DNA of 64,000 bases from Afipia sp. (lineage in GTDB: Bacteria; Pseudomonadota; Alphaproteobacteria; Rhizobiales; Xanthobacteraceae), in assembly GCA_030652315.1 (NCBI GenBank), contig JAUSAX010000079.1, forward strand, positions 42,882 through 106,881, read 5' to 3'. Positions within the stretch are counted from its first letter, which is position 1, and every line of letters begins with the position of its first letter. Made by a program: the position numbers and the translations under genes. Below are positions 35,791 to 45,743 of this stretch, piece after piece. The notes below the pieces were generated by a model. That model was not told the DNA's origin, ran no database searches, and was given only the letters and a program-made list of their open reading frames with translations.

Positions 35791-37296
35791 TTATCGCGGG
35801 CCGCCAAGCTCAGGCGGCAGGGCACGGTCGAGGACCTCGCCCTTCGCGCTGTCCAGCAGATCGACCGCGTAGGTTTCGATCGCAACTCCGCTGCGCTTGC
35901 GGGTCAGCTCAGTTAGGTTTTCGACGCGCTCATACCGGGCACGATATGAAAAACTTGCGCCTGCCGGGCCGATCAGGAGCGCCTTGCCCTTGAGCAGACT
36001 TGCATCCGGCTCGTTCATGAAAGTCCAGCGATAGCGCTGCTGAAACTGGGCGACGCAGGTGCCCTTGGGTAGATAGAACATCAGCCACGAGGTGGTGCCG
36101 TAGTCCGCCGCCAGCACGCAGTTTGCGTTTTGCGCGACACGCATCGCCTCGATTTCGTCCGCAAGCGCCGGCCAGCCGACGCCGACGCTGCGCACGGTGG
36201 CGTCGCGGCGGAAGCCGGTGAACACGCCGGTGTTGGTCTGCACGATCAGCGCGACGAACAGCGCGACGCCCACCGGCAACGCGAGACGGCGCGACCAGTT
36301 CATCGTTCGCTGCTCACGCGGATTCCACGCCGTGCCCCACGCGGCATATGCGGCGGCGATGGCGAACGCCGGATAGACCGGCCCGAGCCAGTTGGCTTCG
36401 ACGCGGGCGTGCAGTGAATGCCAGACGAAGTAGAGGAAGATCATCCAGACGCTGATATTGATGAGCGCTGCGCCTGCGGCATGGGCCGCCCTCGCCCGCG
36501 CCAGCGCATAAAGACCGAAGACGCCGAGAATGAACACGGACGGAGTCGCGAAAGCGAACTGCGTCGGGATCATCTCGCCGAGATATTTGAGTGTCATGCC
36601 CTCGACGCGCGCGCGGCCGAGCTGCTTGATGAACGACACCCATTGATGATCGGCATTCCACAAGATCACCGGCGAGAAGATCGCGAACGCAACAATGCCG
36701 CCGAGATAAGGCCATGGCGCCGCCAGCCAGCGGCGCTGATCCTTGACCAGCACGAGCCACAGCAGAATCTGCGCGCCGAAGAACAACGCGGTGTATTTCG
36801 ACAGCAGTCCCGCCCCCACCGCCGCTCCAACCGCGAGCCACCAGACGCCTCGGTCGGTCTGCCAGACCTTGGCAAGGAAATAGAGGACGACGCTCGCGGC
36901 CACCATCAATGGCGCGTCCGGCGTCACGATGGTGGTCCCGACCGAAGCCATCAGCGTTGCGTTGAGAAAGATCGTTGCTGCCGCGGCGATGCGGGCGTCG
37001 TCAAACAAGATTTTGGCAGAGCGATATATCGCCCAGCTCATCGGCAGCGCCAGCAGGATCGAGACCAGCCGCACACCGAATGCGGTGTCCCCCGCGACCA
37101 TCGTACCGAGACGGATCACCACCGCGACCATCGGCGGATGATCATAATAGCCGCCCGCGAGATGCTGCGCCCACGTCCAGTAATAAGCCTCGTCGAACGT
37201 CAGCGGCGTGAATGCCGCCGCAACTAGACGAAGCACAACAAGCGCGGCCACGGTGACAGCGGTCACACGTACCAGCCTCGTCTCGGAGGAAGTCAT
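35791..37296 (-). CDS. GT39/ArnT-like membrane glycosyltransferase
   Basis: The product is 501 aa from ATG 37296 (MTSSETR), overlapping the stop of the upstream glycosyltransferase by four bases. It starts with a membrane span and the acidic loop motif FDEAYYWTWAQHL and YYDHPPMVA, then about ten more spans, and ends in a soluble domain of about 110 residues. This is the GT-C fold of PMT/ArnT enzymes, which take sugar from a polyprenyl-phosphate donor on the outer face of the inner membrane. The GT2-GtrA partner upstream would make and flip that donor. The acceptor may be lipid A, protein or a glycan. Confidence 0.9.
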   Translation of the reverse strand: MTSSETRLVRVTAVTVAALVVLRLVAAAFTPLTFDEAYYWTWAQHLAGGYYDHPPMVAVVIRLGTMVAGDTAFGVRLVSILLALPMSWAIYRSAKILFDDARIAAAATIFLNATLMASVGTTIVTPDAPLMVAASVVLYFLAKVWQTDRGVWWLAVGAAVGAGLLSKYTALFFGAQILLWLVLVKDQRRWLAAPWPYLGGIVAFAIFSPVILWNADHQWVSFIKQLGRARVEGMTLKYLGEMIPTQFAFATPSVFILGVFGLYALARARAAHAAGAALINISVWMIFLYFVWHSLHARVEANWLGPVYPAFAIAAAYAAWGTAWNPREQRTMNWSRRLALPVGVALFVALIVQTNTGVFTGFRRDATVRSVGVGWPALADEIEAMRVAQNANCVLAADYGTTSWLMFYLPKGTCVAQFQQRYRWTFMNEPDASLLKGKALLIGPAGASFSYRARYERVENLTELTRKRSGVAIETYAVDLLDSAKGEVLDRALPPELGGPR

Positions 37297-38405
37297 TTTG
37301 CGCGCCAGACAAAGAGACTGGAGACGCCGTAATTCCAGACCACACCCATCAGCGCGCCGGCTGCGCCCGCCAGCCACCAGATCGGTTCCTGATCGAAGAC
37401 AGTCGCCGCGACGCCAACATTGGCGAGCAGGCCGACACTGCAGACCAGATAGAACAGCAGCAGGCCGCGAACGAGAGCGAAGCCCTTCAGGCGCTGGTCC
37501 CGATAGGTCAGCCGGTTATTGAGCAGGAAATTTCCGGTCATCGCGACGAACGCAGCGAGGCCCTGCGCCTCGGCGAAAGGAACATTCAGTCCGAGCGCGG
37601 AATAGAGCGTGACGAGGTGTACGCCGAGGCCGATCCCACCGACCAGCGCGAACAGCAGAAAGCGCAGCGACACCAGATCACCGGTCAGCTTGGCAAGAAC
37701 GAGGCCAAGGAAATCCAGCACGACCATCGAATCCAGTTTGCTCTCGCCATGCAGCCGCGCCCCGAAGGAATACGGCACCTCGACAACACGAAGTTTTCCG
37801 CCCGCGGTCGCCACGATATCCAGCAAAATCTTGAAGCCCTGCACCGAGAGCGATGGCGCGAGCTGCTCGAAGCGGTCGCGGCGAAGCATGAAGAAACCGC
37901 TCATCGGATCGGCGATCTCGATATGCAGCAGCTTCTTCGCGATGTTGGTCGCAAACACACTGCCGCCGAGGCGCGCGCTGCCGAAACTTCCGGTGTCGCC
38001 GCCGCTGATATAGCGACTGCCGACGGCGAGTTCGGCTTCGCCCGATTGCAGCAGCGCGAGCATCTTCGGCAATTGGGTTTCGTCGTGCTGAAGGTCGGCG
38101 TCGATGACGGCGACATAAGGCGCGCTCGAGGCCAGGATGCCCTCGATGCAGGCGCCGGACAGCCCGCGCCGGCCGATACGGCGAATACACCGAACCCGGG
38201 GGTCGGCCTGAGCCAACTGGCGGGCGACCTCCCAGGTTCCGTCGGGCGAGTTGTCATCGACGAAGATGACTTCCCACGCGATGCCGGCAAGCGCGGCGTC
38301 CAGCTTTGCGAAAAGCTTGGGGACGTTGTCGCGCTCTTTGAAAGTTGGCACCACGACGCATAGTTGACGCGCAGGTGCCGCCCCGGGTGAGATGGCCTCA
38401 GTCAT
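37293..38405 (-). CDS. polyprenol-phosphate sugar synthase with C-terminal GtrA domain
   Basis: The product is 370 aa from ATG 38405 (MTEAIS). The GT2 domain (about 15-245) has VVVPTFKERDNV, FVDDNSPDGTW and the metal-binding DADLQHDE, and GSRYISGGDTGSF, all typical of dolichol-phosphate mannose synthases. The GtrA domain (about 250-370) has four membrane spans and is thought to flip the lipid-linked sugar. The ATGA overlap with the GT39 gene makes a two-gene operon for transferring one sugar to a periplasmic target. Confidence 0.92.
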   Translation of the reverse strand: MTEAISPGAAPARQLCVVVPTFKERDNVPKLFAKLDAALAGIAWEVIFVDDNSPDGTWEVARQLAQADPRVRCIRRIGRRGLSGACIEGILASSAPYVAVIDADLQHDETQLPKMLALLQSGEAELAVGSRYISGGDTGSFGSARLGGSVFATNIAKKLLHIEIADPMSGFFMLRRDRFEQLAPSLSVQGFKILLDIVATAGGKLRVVEVPYSFGARLHGESKLDSMVVLDFLGLVLAKLTGDLVSLRFLLFALVGGIGLGVHLVTLYSALGLNVPFAEAQGLAAFVAMTGNFLLNNRLTYRDQRLKGFALVRGLLLFYLVCSVGLLANVGVAATVFDQEPIWWLAGAAGALMGVVWNYGVSSLFVWRAK

Positions 38406-38701
38406 GGACCCAGCGTATATCCGGGGTGCAGGACGATGCCAAGACGCCCTGCCGGAGCGCGATTTCGATGCGATAATACCGGGAAACCGGGTGGCGGCAG
38501 GTTTTGATGGGGCCAGAAATGCCAACGACCACGGAGGGAAACCGGTGAGAGAATCAAGGCCGCGCGTACATCCGGCGCGCTCAACCTCTCACGGTGTCTT
38601 CTCGTGGTCGTCCCGGCGACGGAGCGTTGCTGCAACATCGCCGATAGAAACTAGATAGGTACGCAACCGGCGTTCCGCAAGGGCCTCAGGGGAAACGAGA
38701 A

Positions 38702-39505
38702 ATGGCAAAAAAATCAGGTCAAATTCACATCGGGATCGGCGGCTGGACCTTCGCGCCGTGGCGGGGCGTGTTCTATCCGGAGAAGCTGACCCAGGCGAAA
38801 GAACTCTCCTACGCCGCCTCCAAGCTGACCTCGATCGAGATCAACGGCACTTATTACGGGTCGCAAAAACCCGAGAGCTTCCGCAAGTGGGCCAGCGAGG
38901 TGCCGGACGGCTTTGTGTTCTCGGTCAAGGGACCTCGATTCGCGACGAACCGCCGTGTGCTGGCCGAGGCCGGCGATTCCATCAAGCGCTTCTACGATTC
39001 CGGCGTCACGGAGATGGGCGACCGGCTCGGGCCGGTGCTGTGGCAGTTCGCGCCGACCAAGAAATTCGACGAAGCCGACTTCGGCGCCTTTCTCGAACTG
39101 CTGCCGCGCAAGTTCGACGGCGTTGCCTTGCGCCATGTGGTCGAAGTCCGCAACGACAGTTTCTGCACGCCGTCATTCATCGCGCTGCTGCGCAAGCATA
39201 ACGTCGCGGTGGTTTATGCCGATCACGCGAAGTATCCGGCAATCTCCGACATAACCTCCGATTTCGCTTACGTCCGGCTTCAGACCGGCGAGGATACGGT
39301 CAAGACCGCCTACCCGCCGAAGAAATTGGACGAGTGGGCGAAACGGCTGACGCTGTGGGCGCAGGGCGGCGAACCCACCGACCTCGCCCGCGCCGACAAG
39401 ACGCCTGCGAAGAAAGAGCCCCGTGATGTGTTCGCCTACGTAATCCACGAAGGAAAAATCCGGGCACCCGCCGGGGCGATGGAATTGATCGAACGGGTGA
39501 AGTGA
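38702..39505 (+). CDS. DUF72 family protein
   Basis: The product is 267 aa with CAGGGGAAACG ahead of ATG 38702. Conserved blocks GIGGWTFAPWRGVFYP (about 9-24), SIEINGTYYGSQKPESFRKWA, FSVKGPRF and LGPVLWQFAPTKKFD are those of DUF72, a TIM-barrel-like family of unknown biochemical role. It is followed 38 bases later by a DUF488 gene; the two are often neighbours in proteobacteria and are probably co-transcribed. Confidence 0.92.
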   Translation: MAKKSGQIHIGIGGWTFAPWRGVFYPEKLTQAKELSYAASKLTSIEINGTYYGSQKPESFRKWASEVPDGFVFSVKGPRFATNRRVLAEAGDSIKRFYDSGVTEMGDRLGPVLWQFAPTKKFDEADFGAFLELLPRKFDGVALRHVVEVRNDSFCTPSFIALLRKHNVAVVYADHAKYPAISDITSDFAYVRLQTGEDTVKTAYPPKKLDEWAKRLTLWAQGGEPTDLARADKTPAKKEPRDVFAYVIHEGKIRAPAGAMELIERVK

Positions 39506-39543
39506 ACTCAGAGTCGAGTTAGTCAACAAGCGCCGGAGACAGC

Positions 39544-40005
39544 ATGGCCAGGGCCAAGAAGCTTTTCACCATCGGCTACGAACAGACGCCCGCGAAGGCC
39601 GTGCTCGACGAACTTCAGCGTGCCGGCGTGAAACTGCTGGTCGACGTGCGCGCCGTCGCATCGTCGCGCCGGCCGGGCTTTTCCAAAAGCCAACTTGCAG
39701 CAGGCCTCGATGAGCGCGGCATCTCGTACATCCATCTTCGGGGGCTCGGCACGCCGAAGGATGGCCGCCTGGCTGCACGCAGCGGCGACATGAAGGCACT
39801 GTCGAAAATCTATCATGCCCACCTGAAAACGCCGCAAGCGCGTGGGGAAATGGACGAATTGGCGGCACTCGTGATGAAGGCCGGGCCGGTCTGCATCCTG
39901 TGCTATGAACGCGATCACAACGCCTGCCACCGCAAGTTCATCGCCGAGATCATCGAAGATCGTGAAGCCGTGAAAATCGAAGACCTCGTTGCCCCACAGA
40001 TCTGA
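39544..40005 (+). CDS. DUF488 family protein
   Basis: The product is 153 aa. The start KLFTIGYEQTPAKAVLDEL and the LVDVRAVASSRRPGFSK block are diagnostic of DUF488, as is the late CILCYERDHNACHRKFIAEI with its Cys-Cys-His-Cys-His array, which may bind metal or nucleotide. The function is unknown. It sits next to a DUF72 gene in the same direction. Confidence 0.92.
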   Translation: MARAKKLFTIGYEQTPAKAVLDELQRAGVKLLVDVRAVASSRRPGFSKSQLAAGLDERGISYIHLRGLGTPKDGRLAARSGDMKALSKIYHAHLKTPQARGEMDELAALVMKAGPVCILCYERDHNACHRKFIAEIIEDREAVKIEDLVAPQI

Positions 40006-40148
40006 GTTATCCACAGGGAGGTCTCAAGTCTTCTGGGCCTGTTCGCCCCGCGTTCCCGACCCGTTCGCTAGACGCCCCCCCGCTTCAGGGCTCTAATCTC
40101 TAGGTATTTTTACGTAAGAATTTCAGTTGTCCGGGGCTCGGGGGCTCC

Positions 40149-40907
40149 ATGCGTTGCGTTGGATGGGTGTACGCGTTTTGCGTCACCGCCGCCGCTCTGT
40201 TTTGCGGAGGCTCTCCAGCTGTTGCCGATCCTCTGACCGATCCCATACCCTCATCGAGCCAACTGAGTGGGGGCGCATATCCCGAGACGTTTCTCTATTT
40301 CAGCGGATTCGATCTCTGGCGCAGCGGCGGCTCGGCCTACGGCGGCGTTCAATGGGCGCCCCGCGGCCTGAATGAGGACGGTTTCACACTCAAGCTGCTG
40401 CTGGCTGAAGGCACCTATCGCTATCTTGCCGGCAGCACCAGCATTCGCGGCACCGGCCTGCTCGCATCGGTCCTCCCCGGCTGGCGGATCAAGCGTGGCA
40501 ACTTCGAAATCAAGCTCTTCGCCGGTCTCGATCTTCAGCACCACCGCCTGTCCCCGGACGATCCCGGCAACAGCCTGCGCGGCAATCATGCAGGCCTGCG
40601 CGTCGCCGCCGATCTGTGGTGGGAGCCGACGGCCTCGCTCATGCTGGCGTCGTCAATCTCGGGTTCGACCATCGGCAACAGCTTCGGCATCCGTGGAGCC
40701 GCGGGCTGGCGCGTCATGGATCGCTTCTGGGCCGGTCCGGAGGTCGAGACATCGGGGGACGAAGTCTATCGCCAGTACCGGATCGGCGCGCACCTGACGT
40801 CACTGAAGTTTGCAAAGTTTGAATGGTCGCTCGGCGCAGGCTATGTTGAGGATAACAGCCATCGCTCCGGGCTCTATGGGCGCATCAGTTTGCTCACGCG
40901 CCGATAG
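40149..40907 (+). CDS. bcsS: BcsS-like cellulose-biosynthesis-associated outer protein
   Basis: The product is 252 aa from ATG 40149, with a signal peptide ending near AVADP (about residue 27). The mature part has alternating hydrophobic strands rich in Gly, Tyr and Trp (FSGFDLWRSGGSAYGGVQW and LSLGAGYVEDNSHRSGLYGR-like end) and looks like a small beta-barrel. This matches the family annotated as cellulose biosynthesis protein BcsS. No bcsA or bcsB gene is in the window, so a link to cellulose is by family name only. Confidence 0.75.
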   Translation: MRCVGWVYAFCVTAAALFCGGSPAVADPLTDPIPSSSQLSGGAYPETFLYFSGFDLWRSGGSAYGGVQWAPRGLNEDGFTLKLLLAEGTYRYLAGSTSIRGTGLLASVLPGWRIKRGNFEIKLFAGLDLQHHRLSPDDPGNSLRGNHAGLRVAADLWWEPTASLMLASSISGSTIGNSFGIRGAAGWRVMDRFWAGPEVETSGDEVYRQYRIGAHLTSLKFAKFEWSLGAGYVEDNSHRSGLYGRISLLTRR

Positions 40908-40955
40908 CAAACCAGACCTTGGCGGCCTCGGAACAAAAACACGAAAGAGTGAATG

Positions 40956-40973
40956 GTATGATTTCCATCATAC
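40956..40973. promoter_or_regulatory. inverted repeat upstream of MFS gene
   Basis: GTATGAT-N4-ATCATAC, 38 bases before the MFS start codon. Size and position fit an operator for a dimeric GntR-type regulator, although no such gene is adjacent. Confidence 0.5.
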
Positions 40974-41011
40974 TATAAAAGCCTGCTCCCGACTTTACGC
41001 CAGGATAAGCA

Positions 41012-42292
41012 ATGATTTCCGCATGGGTTTCTGCGCGCCTCGCCGATCGAGGCATTCATTACGGCTGGGTCATGGTGGCCGTGACGTTCTTCACCGCCCT
41101 CATCAGTTCGGCTTCCGTGGGCGCGCCTGGCGTCTTCATCCTGCCGCTGGAGAAGGAATTCGGCTGGAGCACCACGCAAATCTCGTCCGCGCTGTCGATC
41201 CGCCTGCTGCTGTTCGGGCTGATGGCCCCCTTCGCCGCTGCATTGATGGTGCGCTTTGGATTGCGCAACGTGGTGATCTCGGCGCTGACGATCATTGCGG
41301 TAGGCCTGCTGGCATCGCTGGCCATGACGCAGGCGTGGCACCTGATCGCGCTGTGGGGCTTCGTCGTCGGATTCGGCACCGGCATGACGGCGATGGTTCT
41401 CGGCGCAACGGTCGCGACGCGCTGGTTCACCGCGCATCGGGGGCTGGTCGTCGGAATCCTGGCGGCCAGCGTTGCCACCGGGCAGCTCATCTTTCTTCCC
41501 GTCATGGCTTATCTCACTGAAACATTCGGCTGGCGCACCGCCATGGGCACGATGTGCGTGATGCTCGCCGTCGCTGCTGTGATGGTGCTGTTATTCATGA
41601 GTGACAGGCCATCGGACCTCGGGCTGCGGCCTGTCGGCGATGACGGCACCGGGCCCGTTCCTGCAGCGCCTCCGGCTACCTCGATCATCTCGACGGCTTT
41701 CGCAGCCTTGCGCGATGCGTCGAAGACCCGTGTGTTCTGGATTCTGTTCGGCACCTTCTTCGTCTGCGGCGCGAGTACCAATGGGCTGGTCCAAACCCAT
41801 TTCATTCCGATGTGTGCGGACTTCGGAATCTCCACGACCATGTCCGCGAGCCTGCTCGCCGCCATGGGTGTCTTCGATTTCGTCGGAACCATCGCCTCCG
41901 GCTGGCTGTCGGACCGCTACAACAATCGCTGGCTGCTGTTCTGGTATTACGGCCTGCGTGGTCTTTCGCTGGTGTTCCTGCCGTTCACGGACTTCTCCTT
42001 CTACGGGCTGTCGCTGTTCGCGGTCTTTTACGGCCTCGACTGGATCGCCACGGTGCCGCCCACCGTCAAGCTGACGGCCAAGCATTTCGGACCGGAGCGT
42101 GCAGCAATGGTGTTCGGCTGGATTTTCGTCGGCCATCAGCTTGGATCGGCAACAGCCGCGTTTGGTGCCGGGCTGACCCGAACGCTGTACGAAAGCTATC
42201 TGCCGGCGTTCTTCGTGGCAGGCATCCTCTGCCTGATTGCAGCGGCGGTAATGATGCTGCTCCAGACCGGTCCGAAAACGGCAACGGCGTGA
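41012..42292 (+). CDS. MFS transporter (monocarboxylate/oxalate type)
   Basis: The product is 426 aa with AGGAT before ATG 41012. It has twelve hydrophobic spans in two bundles with a longer polar loop near residues 205-225 (PVGDDGTGPVPAAPPATS). Motifs YGWVMVAVTFFTALIS at the first span and WLSDRYNNRW after span 8 are usual in the oxalate/formate and monocarboxylate-like branches. The solute is unknown. It is a single gene, converging with the cyclase gene only five bases away. Confidence 0.9.
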   Translation: MISAWVSARLADRGIHYGWVMVAVTFFTALISSASVGAPGVFILPLEKEFGWSTTQISSALSIRLLLFGLMAPFAAALMVRFGLRNVVISALTIIAVGLLASLAMTQAWHLIALWGFVVGFGTGMTAMVLGATVATRWFTAHRGLVVGILAASVATGQLIFLPVMAYLTETFGWRTAMGTMCVMLAVAAVMVLLFMSDRPSDLGLRPVGDDGTGPVPAAPPATSIISTAFAALRDASKTRVFWILFGTFFVCGASTNGLVQTHFIPMCADFGISTTMSASLLAAMGVFDFVGTIASGWLSDRYNNRWLLFWYYGLRGLSLVFLPFTDFSFYGLSLFAVFYGLDWIATVPPTVKLTAKHFGPERAAMVFGWIFVGHQLGSATAAFGAGLTRTLYESYLPAFFVAGILCLIAAAVMMLLQTGPKTATA

Positions 42293-42297
42293 AACGG

Positions 42298-43623
42298 TCA
42301 GCCGAGGCGCCAAACCGCCATCGGCTGCTCGTAACCTTTGACCGCGACCTCTCCGAGCGATACGGCGTCGGCGCATGCTTCGCCAAGTGTATCGCGGACG
42401 ACCGCCGAGATCAGCAACTGGGAATTGAACTCCTTGTTGAGAGATTCAAGCCGCGACGCAAAGTTCACCGTGTCGCCGATGACGGTATATTCCTTGCGCC
42501 GCGTTGAGCCGATATTGCCGGCAACGACATCGCCGAAGTGAACCCCGATCCCGATGCGAAGCGGCCAACTGCTGGCTTCGTTGCTGCGTGACATGGCCAC
42601 CAGCATTTCGCGCCCGGCCGCGACCGCATTTTGCGTGGCATCCGGCGCCTCGAAAGGCGCCCCGAACAGCGCAAGAAATCCATCGCCCATAAACTTGTTC
42701 ACAATACCGCCGTGGCGATCGACAATCTCGACCAGCACGGCGAACGCTCCGTCCAGCCGATCGACGACCTCCTGCGGGCTGCGCGATCGCGCCGCCGCTG
42801 TGAAGCTGCGAAAATCCACAAACATGACCGCGACACGGCGGGTATCGCTCGCCGTGCTCGTTCCCTCGGCGAGCAACCGCTCGACAACCTGCGGCGAAAC
42901 GTGTTGACCGAACAGGTTGGTCACCCGGTCGCGCGCGGTCGCTGCTACGATGCTTTTCTCGAATTGACGCCGCAACAGTACGCCGACAGCGCCTGCGAGC
43001 ACCCCGCATATGAAGACGATCAGACTCCGTATGACATGATAATCCACGTCAGGCGCTGCATCCGGATGATAGAACAGCGCCATACCCAGCAATTGAACGG
43101 CGGCCACAAACCCAGTGAAGGTGGACAGCCAGAAATCGAGCCGAAGGGTCGAGAGAATAATGAAGATGAAGTAGCTCAACGGCACGATGTAACCAAGCGC
43201 CTGAACCGATCCCATATTGTCGATGTGAAGAGCCAATGCGATCGTTGGCGTGCTCGTCTCGATAAAGGCGCTGAGATATCGTCGGAAAACCGGCAGATCG
43301 CGATCGAGCTTAAGCTGCCGCCTGACCATGGCATGGACAAACAACTCGAACAGGATAAACGGCACCAGAGTAATATAGAGATAGGCCGGCTTGAATTTGC
43401 CGTGCCAGAGTTCGTTCAATTGCTCCGGTGCGAAGATGTAAAACGACCAGAGAGCCAAGGTGAGGACGGATGTCGTCACGATCAGCGCCTTGATCCGCAC
43501 CAGTTCGGTCTTCAGGATCTCCAGCGTCAGCACGCGCCGGAAATCATCCGAAACCGCAGCGCTATCGGCCTTCCCTCCCCAACTCTTTAGCCAACGCATA
43601 AATCGCCCCACAGAATCCGCCAT
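42298..43623 (-). CDS. membrane-bound class III adenylate/guanylate cyclase
   Basis: The product is 441 aa from ATG 43623 (MADSVG). Residues about 40-205 contain six hydrophobic segments. The catalytic domain (about 240-440) keeps the first metal Asp in AVMFVDFRSFTAAARS, the second in KFMGDGFLALFGAP, the GIGVHFGDVVAGNIGSTRR block and VIGDTVNFASRLESLN, so it should be active as a homodimer. It would make cAMP (or cGMP) in response to a membrane signal. A cyclic-nucleotide-binding protein is encoded at 7977 but a link is speculative. Confidence 0.92.
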   Translation of the reverse strand: MADSVGRFMRWLKSWGGKADSAAVSDDFRRVLTLEILKTELVRIKALIVTTSVLTLALWSFYIFAPEQLNELWHGKFKPAYLYITLVPFILFELFVHAMVRRQLKLDRDLPVFRRYLSAFIETSTPTIALALHIDNMGSVQALGYIVPLSYFIFIILSTLRLDFWLSTFTGFVAAVQLLGMALFYHPDAAPDVDYHVIRSLIVFICGVLAGAVGVLLRRQFEKSIVAATARDRVTNLFGQHVSPQVVERLLAEGTSTASDTRRVAVMFVDFRSFTAAARSRSPQEVVDRLDGAFAVLVEIVDRHGGIVNKFMGDGFLALFGAPFEAPDATQNAVAAGREMLVAMSRSNEASSWPLRIGIGVHFGDVVAGNIGSTRRKEYTVIGDTVNFASRLESLNKEFNSQLLISAVVRDTLGEACADAVSLGEVAVKGYEQPMAVWRLG

Positions 43624-43656
43624 TCCTGATACACGATACAAAATTGCAGGTCGTGC

Positions 43657-44805
43657 TTAATCCAGCGTCCGCCGGAATCGCGTCACTGCGATGGTCATCG
43701 CAACCAGCACCAGTACACACAGCGCAATCGCATCGTACTGAAGGTTTTCCAGCGAGGCGCCCTTGAGCATGATCGCACGGACGATTCGGATGTAATGGGT
43801 GAGCGGCAGCGCCTCGCCAATCCACTGCGCCCACACCGGCATGCCGGCGAAGGGGAACATGAAGCCGGACAGGAGAATGTTCGGCAGGAAAAACATCATC
43901 GACATCTGCATGGCCTGAAGCTGGTTCTGCGCGATGGTCGAGAACGTGTAGCCGATCGACAGATTGGCCGCGATGAACAGCGTCGACAGCACTGCGAGCA
44001 TGGTCAGGCTGCCAAGAATCGGCACCTGAAACAGGAAGAAGCCGATGCCGATGATGATCGTCGCCTGCAGAAAGCCTACCAGCACGTAGGGAATGATCTT
44101 GCCGAGCATCACCTCCACCGGGGTGATCGGCATCGCCAGCAGATTTTCCATCGTGCCCCGCTCGATCTCGCGGGTGACGGACAGCGCGGTGAAGATCAGC
44201 ATGGTCATGGTCAGGATCGTCCCGACCAGCCCCGGCACAATGTTGAGCCGCGATTCCGCTGCCGGATTGTAGCGGGCATGGGCGCGGATCTCGAACGGCA
44301 TCTCCGGCGGATCGCCGACTTGCAGGTCGTGCTTGAGCGCCGATTGCACGACTTGTCCCAGCGCGCCAAGCGCTGATCCGGACGCCACCGGATCGGTCGC
44401 ATCCGCCGCCACCAGCAGCGCCGGCTTGTCGCCGCGGCGAACGCCGCGCTCGAAGCCGCGCGGGATTTCAACGCCGAACAACACCTTACCGGATTCCAGC
44501 AGGTTATCGAATTCGGCAACGGTATGAACCTCGCGGGTAAAGTGGAAGTACGCGGTATTCTGAAGCGCCTTGAGGATCGAGCGCCCGAGGTCGCTGTCCT
44601 CCTGCAACAGGACAGCCGTCGGCAGATGGCGCGGCGTGGTGTTGATGGCATAGCCGAACAACAGGAGTTGCATGATCGGCAGCATAACGATCATTGCGAA
44701 CGAGACGCGGTCGCGGCCCAGTTGCAGAAACTCCTTGACCAGCATCGCGTAGATGCGCCGCCAGAAGCCGCGTGCGCCGCCATTGTTTGTTTCGGTTGCG
44801 CTCAT
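43657..44805 (-). CDS. ABC-2 type efflux permease
   Basis: The product is 382 aa from ATG 44805, overlapping the upstream ATPase stop by four bases. One N-terminal span (FAMIVMLPIMQLLLFGYAI) precedes a periplasmic domain of about 140 residues, then five more spans including TREIERGTMENLLAMPITPVEVMLGK as the coupling motif between. This is the YhhJ/YbhR architecture of ABC-2 exporters for drugs or lipids. It is the last gene of the tetR-hlyD-ATPase-permease operon. Confidence 0.92.
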   Translation of the reverse strand: MSATETNNGGARGFWRRIYAMLVKEFLQLGRDRVSFAMIVMLPIMQLLLFGYAINTTPRHLPTAVLLQEDSDLGRSILKALQNTAYFHFTREVHTVAEFDNLLESGKVLFGVEIPRGFERGVRRGDKPALLVAADATDPVASGSALGALGQVVQSALKHDLQVGDPPEMPFEIRAHARYNPAAESRLNIVPGLVGTILTMTMLIFTALSVTREIERGTMENLLAMPITPVEVMLGKIIPYVLVGFLQATIIIGIGFFLFQVPILGSLTMLAVLSTLFIAANLSIGYTFSTIAQNQLQAMQMSMMFFLPNILLSGFMFPFAGMPVWAQWIGEALPLTHYIRIVRAIMLKGASLENLQYDAIALCVLVLVAMTIAVTRFRRTLD

Positions 44806-45743
44806 TGGAAATTGTCCTTCGCGCGGCCCATCAGTTCGATGAATACATCTTCGAGCGACGGTTCGGACTTCTGCCACACGGTATCACCGCTGGACTTGTA
44901 CGGCGCGACCGCGTCGTCGAGCGCGGCAGCGTCGCGACCGGAAACATGCAGACTGGTGCCGAACGGCGCGACCATATCGACGCCGGGTTTGCCGGTCAGC
45001 TCGGCAGTAAGCCTGTTCAGTCCCTCGCCCGTCACGGTGTAGGTCGTCAACGCCGATTTGGCGATGACTTCCTCGACGGTGCCATGCACCAGCAGATTGC
45101 CGTAGGCGATATACGCGATCTCGTGACAGCGCTCTGCTTCATCCATGTAGTGGGTCGAAACGAGCACGGTCAGCCCCTCCGCCGCGAGCGCATGGATCTC
45201 GTTCCAGAACTCGCGCCGCGCCTTGGGATCGACGCCCGCCGTCGGCTCGTCGAGCAACAGCAGTTGCGGGCTCGGCAATGTGCAGGCGCCCAGCGCAAGG
45301 CGCTGTTTCCAGCCGCCTGACAGTTCGCCGGCAAGCTGCTCCTCGCGTCCCGTCAGCCCGATGCGCTTGATCATCTCGCGCGCAGCTTCTCGCGGATCGC
45401 GCACGCCGTAAAGCCGCGCGACAAATTCCAAATTCTCGCGCACCGACAGATCCTGATACAGGCTGAAACGCTGCGTCATGTAGCCGACGCGCCGCTTGAT
45501 CTTGTCCGCCTCGCGCCGAATGTCGTAGCCGAGGCACGTCCCCTCGCCGCTGTCTGGAGTGAGCAGCCCGCACAGCATGCGGATGGTTGTTGTCTTGCCT
45601 GAGCCGTTGGGGCCGAGAAAGCCGTAGATCGATCCACGCTTCACCTGCATCGACAGGTCATGCACCACCTCGCGGCCATTGAACGACTTCGACAGGCCGT
45701 TGACCTCAATCGCGATGTCTGACTGTGCGATGTCGCTGCTCAC
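44802..45743 (-). CDS. ABC transporter ATP-binding protein
   Basis: The product is 313 aa. Walker A GPNGSGKTTTI (near residue 41), Q loop MTQRFSLYQDL, signature LSGGWKQRL, Walker B LLLLDEPTAGVDP and the switch STHYMDEAERC are all intact. It is a single-domain ATPase with a C-terminal extension typical of multidrug and NodI-like exporters. ATGA overlaps on both sides couple it to the HlyD protein and the permease, with which it forms a tripartite exporter. Confidence 0.94.
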   Translation of the reverse strand: MSSDIAQSDIAIEVNGLSKSFNGREVVHDLSMQVKRGSIYGFLGPNGSGKTTTIRMLCGLLTPDSGEGTCLGYDIRREADKIKRRVGYMTQRFSLYQDLSVRENLEFVARLYGVRDPREAAREMIKRIGLTGREEQLAGELSGGWKQRLALGACTLPSPQLLLLDEPTAGVDPKARREFWNEIHALAAEGLTVLVSTHYMDEAERCHEIAYIAYGNLLVHGTVEEVIAKSALTTYTVTGEGLNRLTAELTGKPGVDMVAPFGTSLHVSGRDAAALDDAVAPYKSSGDTVWQKSEPSLEDVFIELMGRAKDNFQ

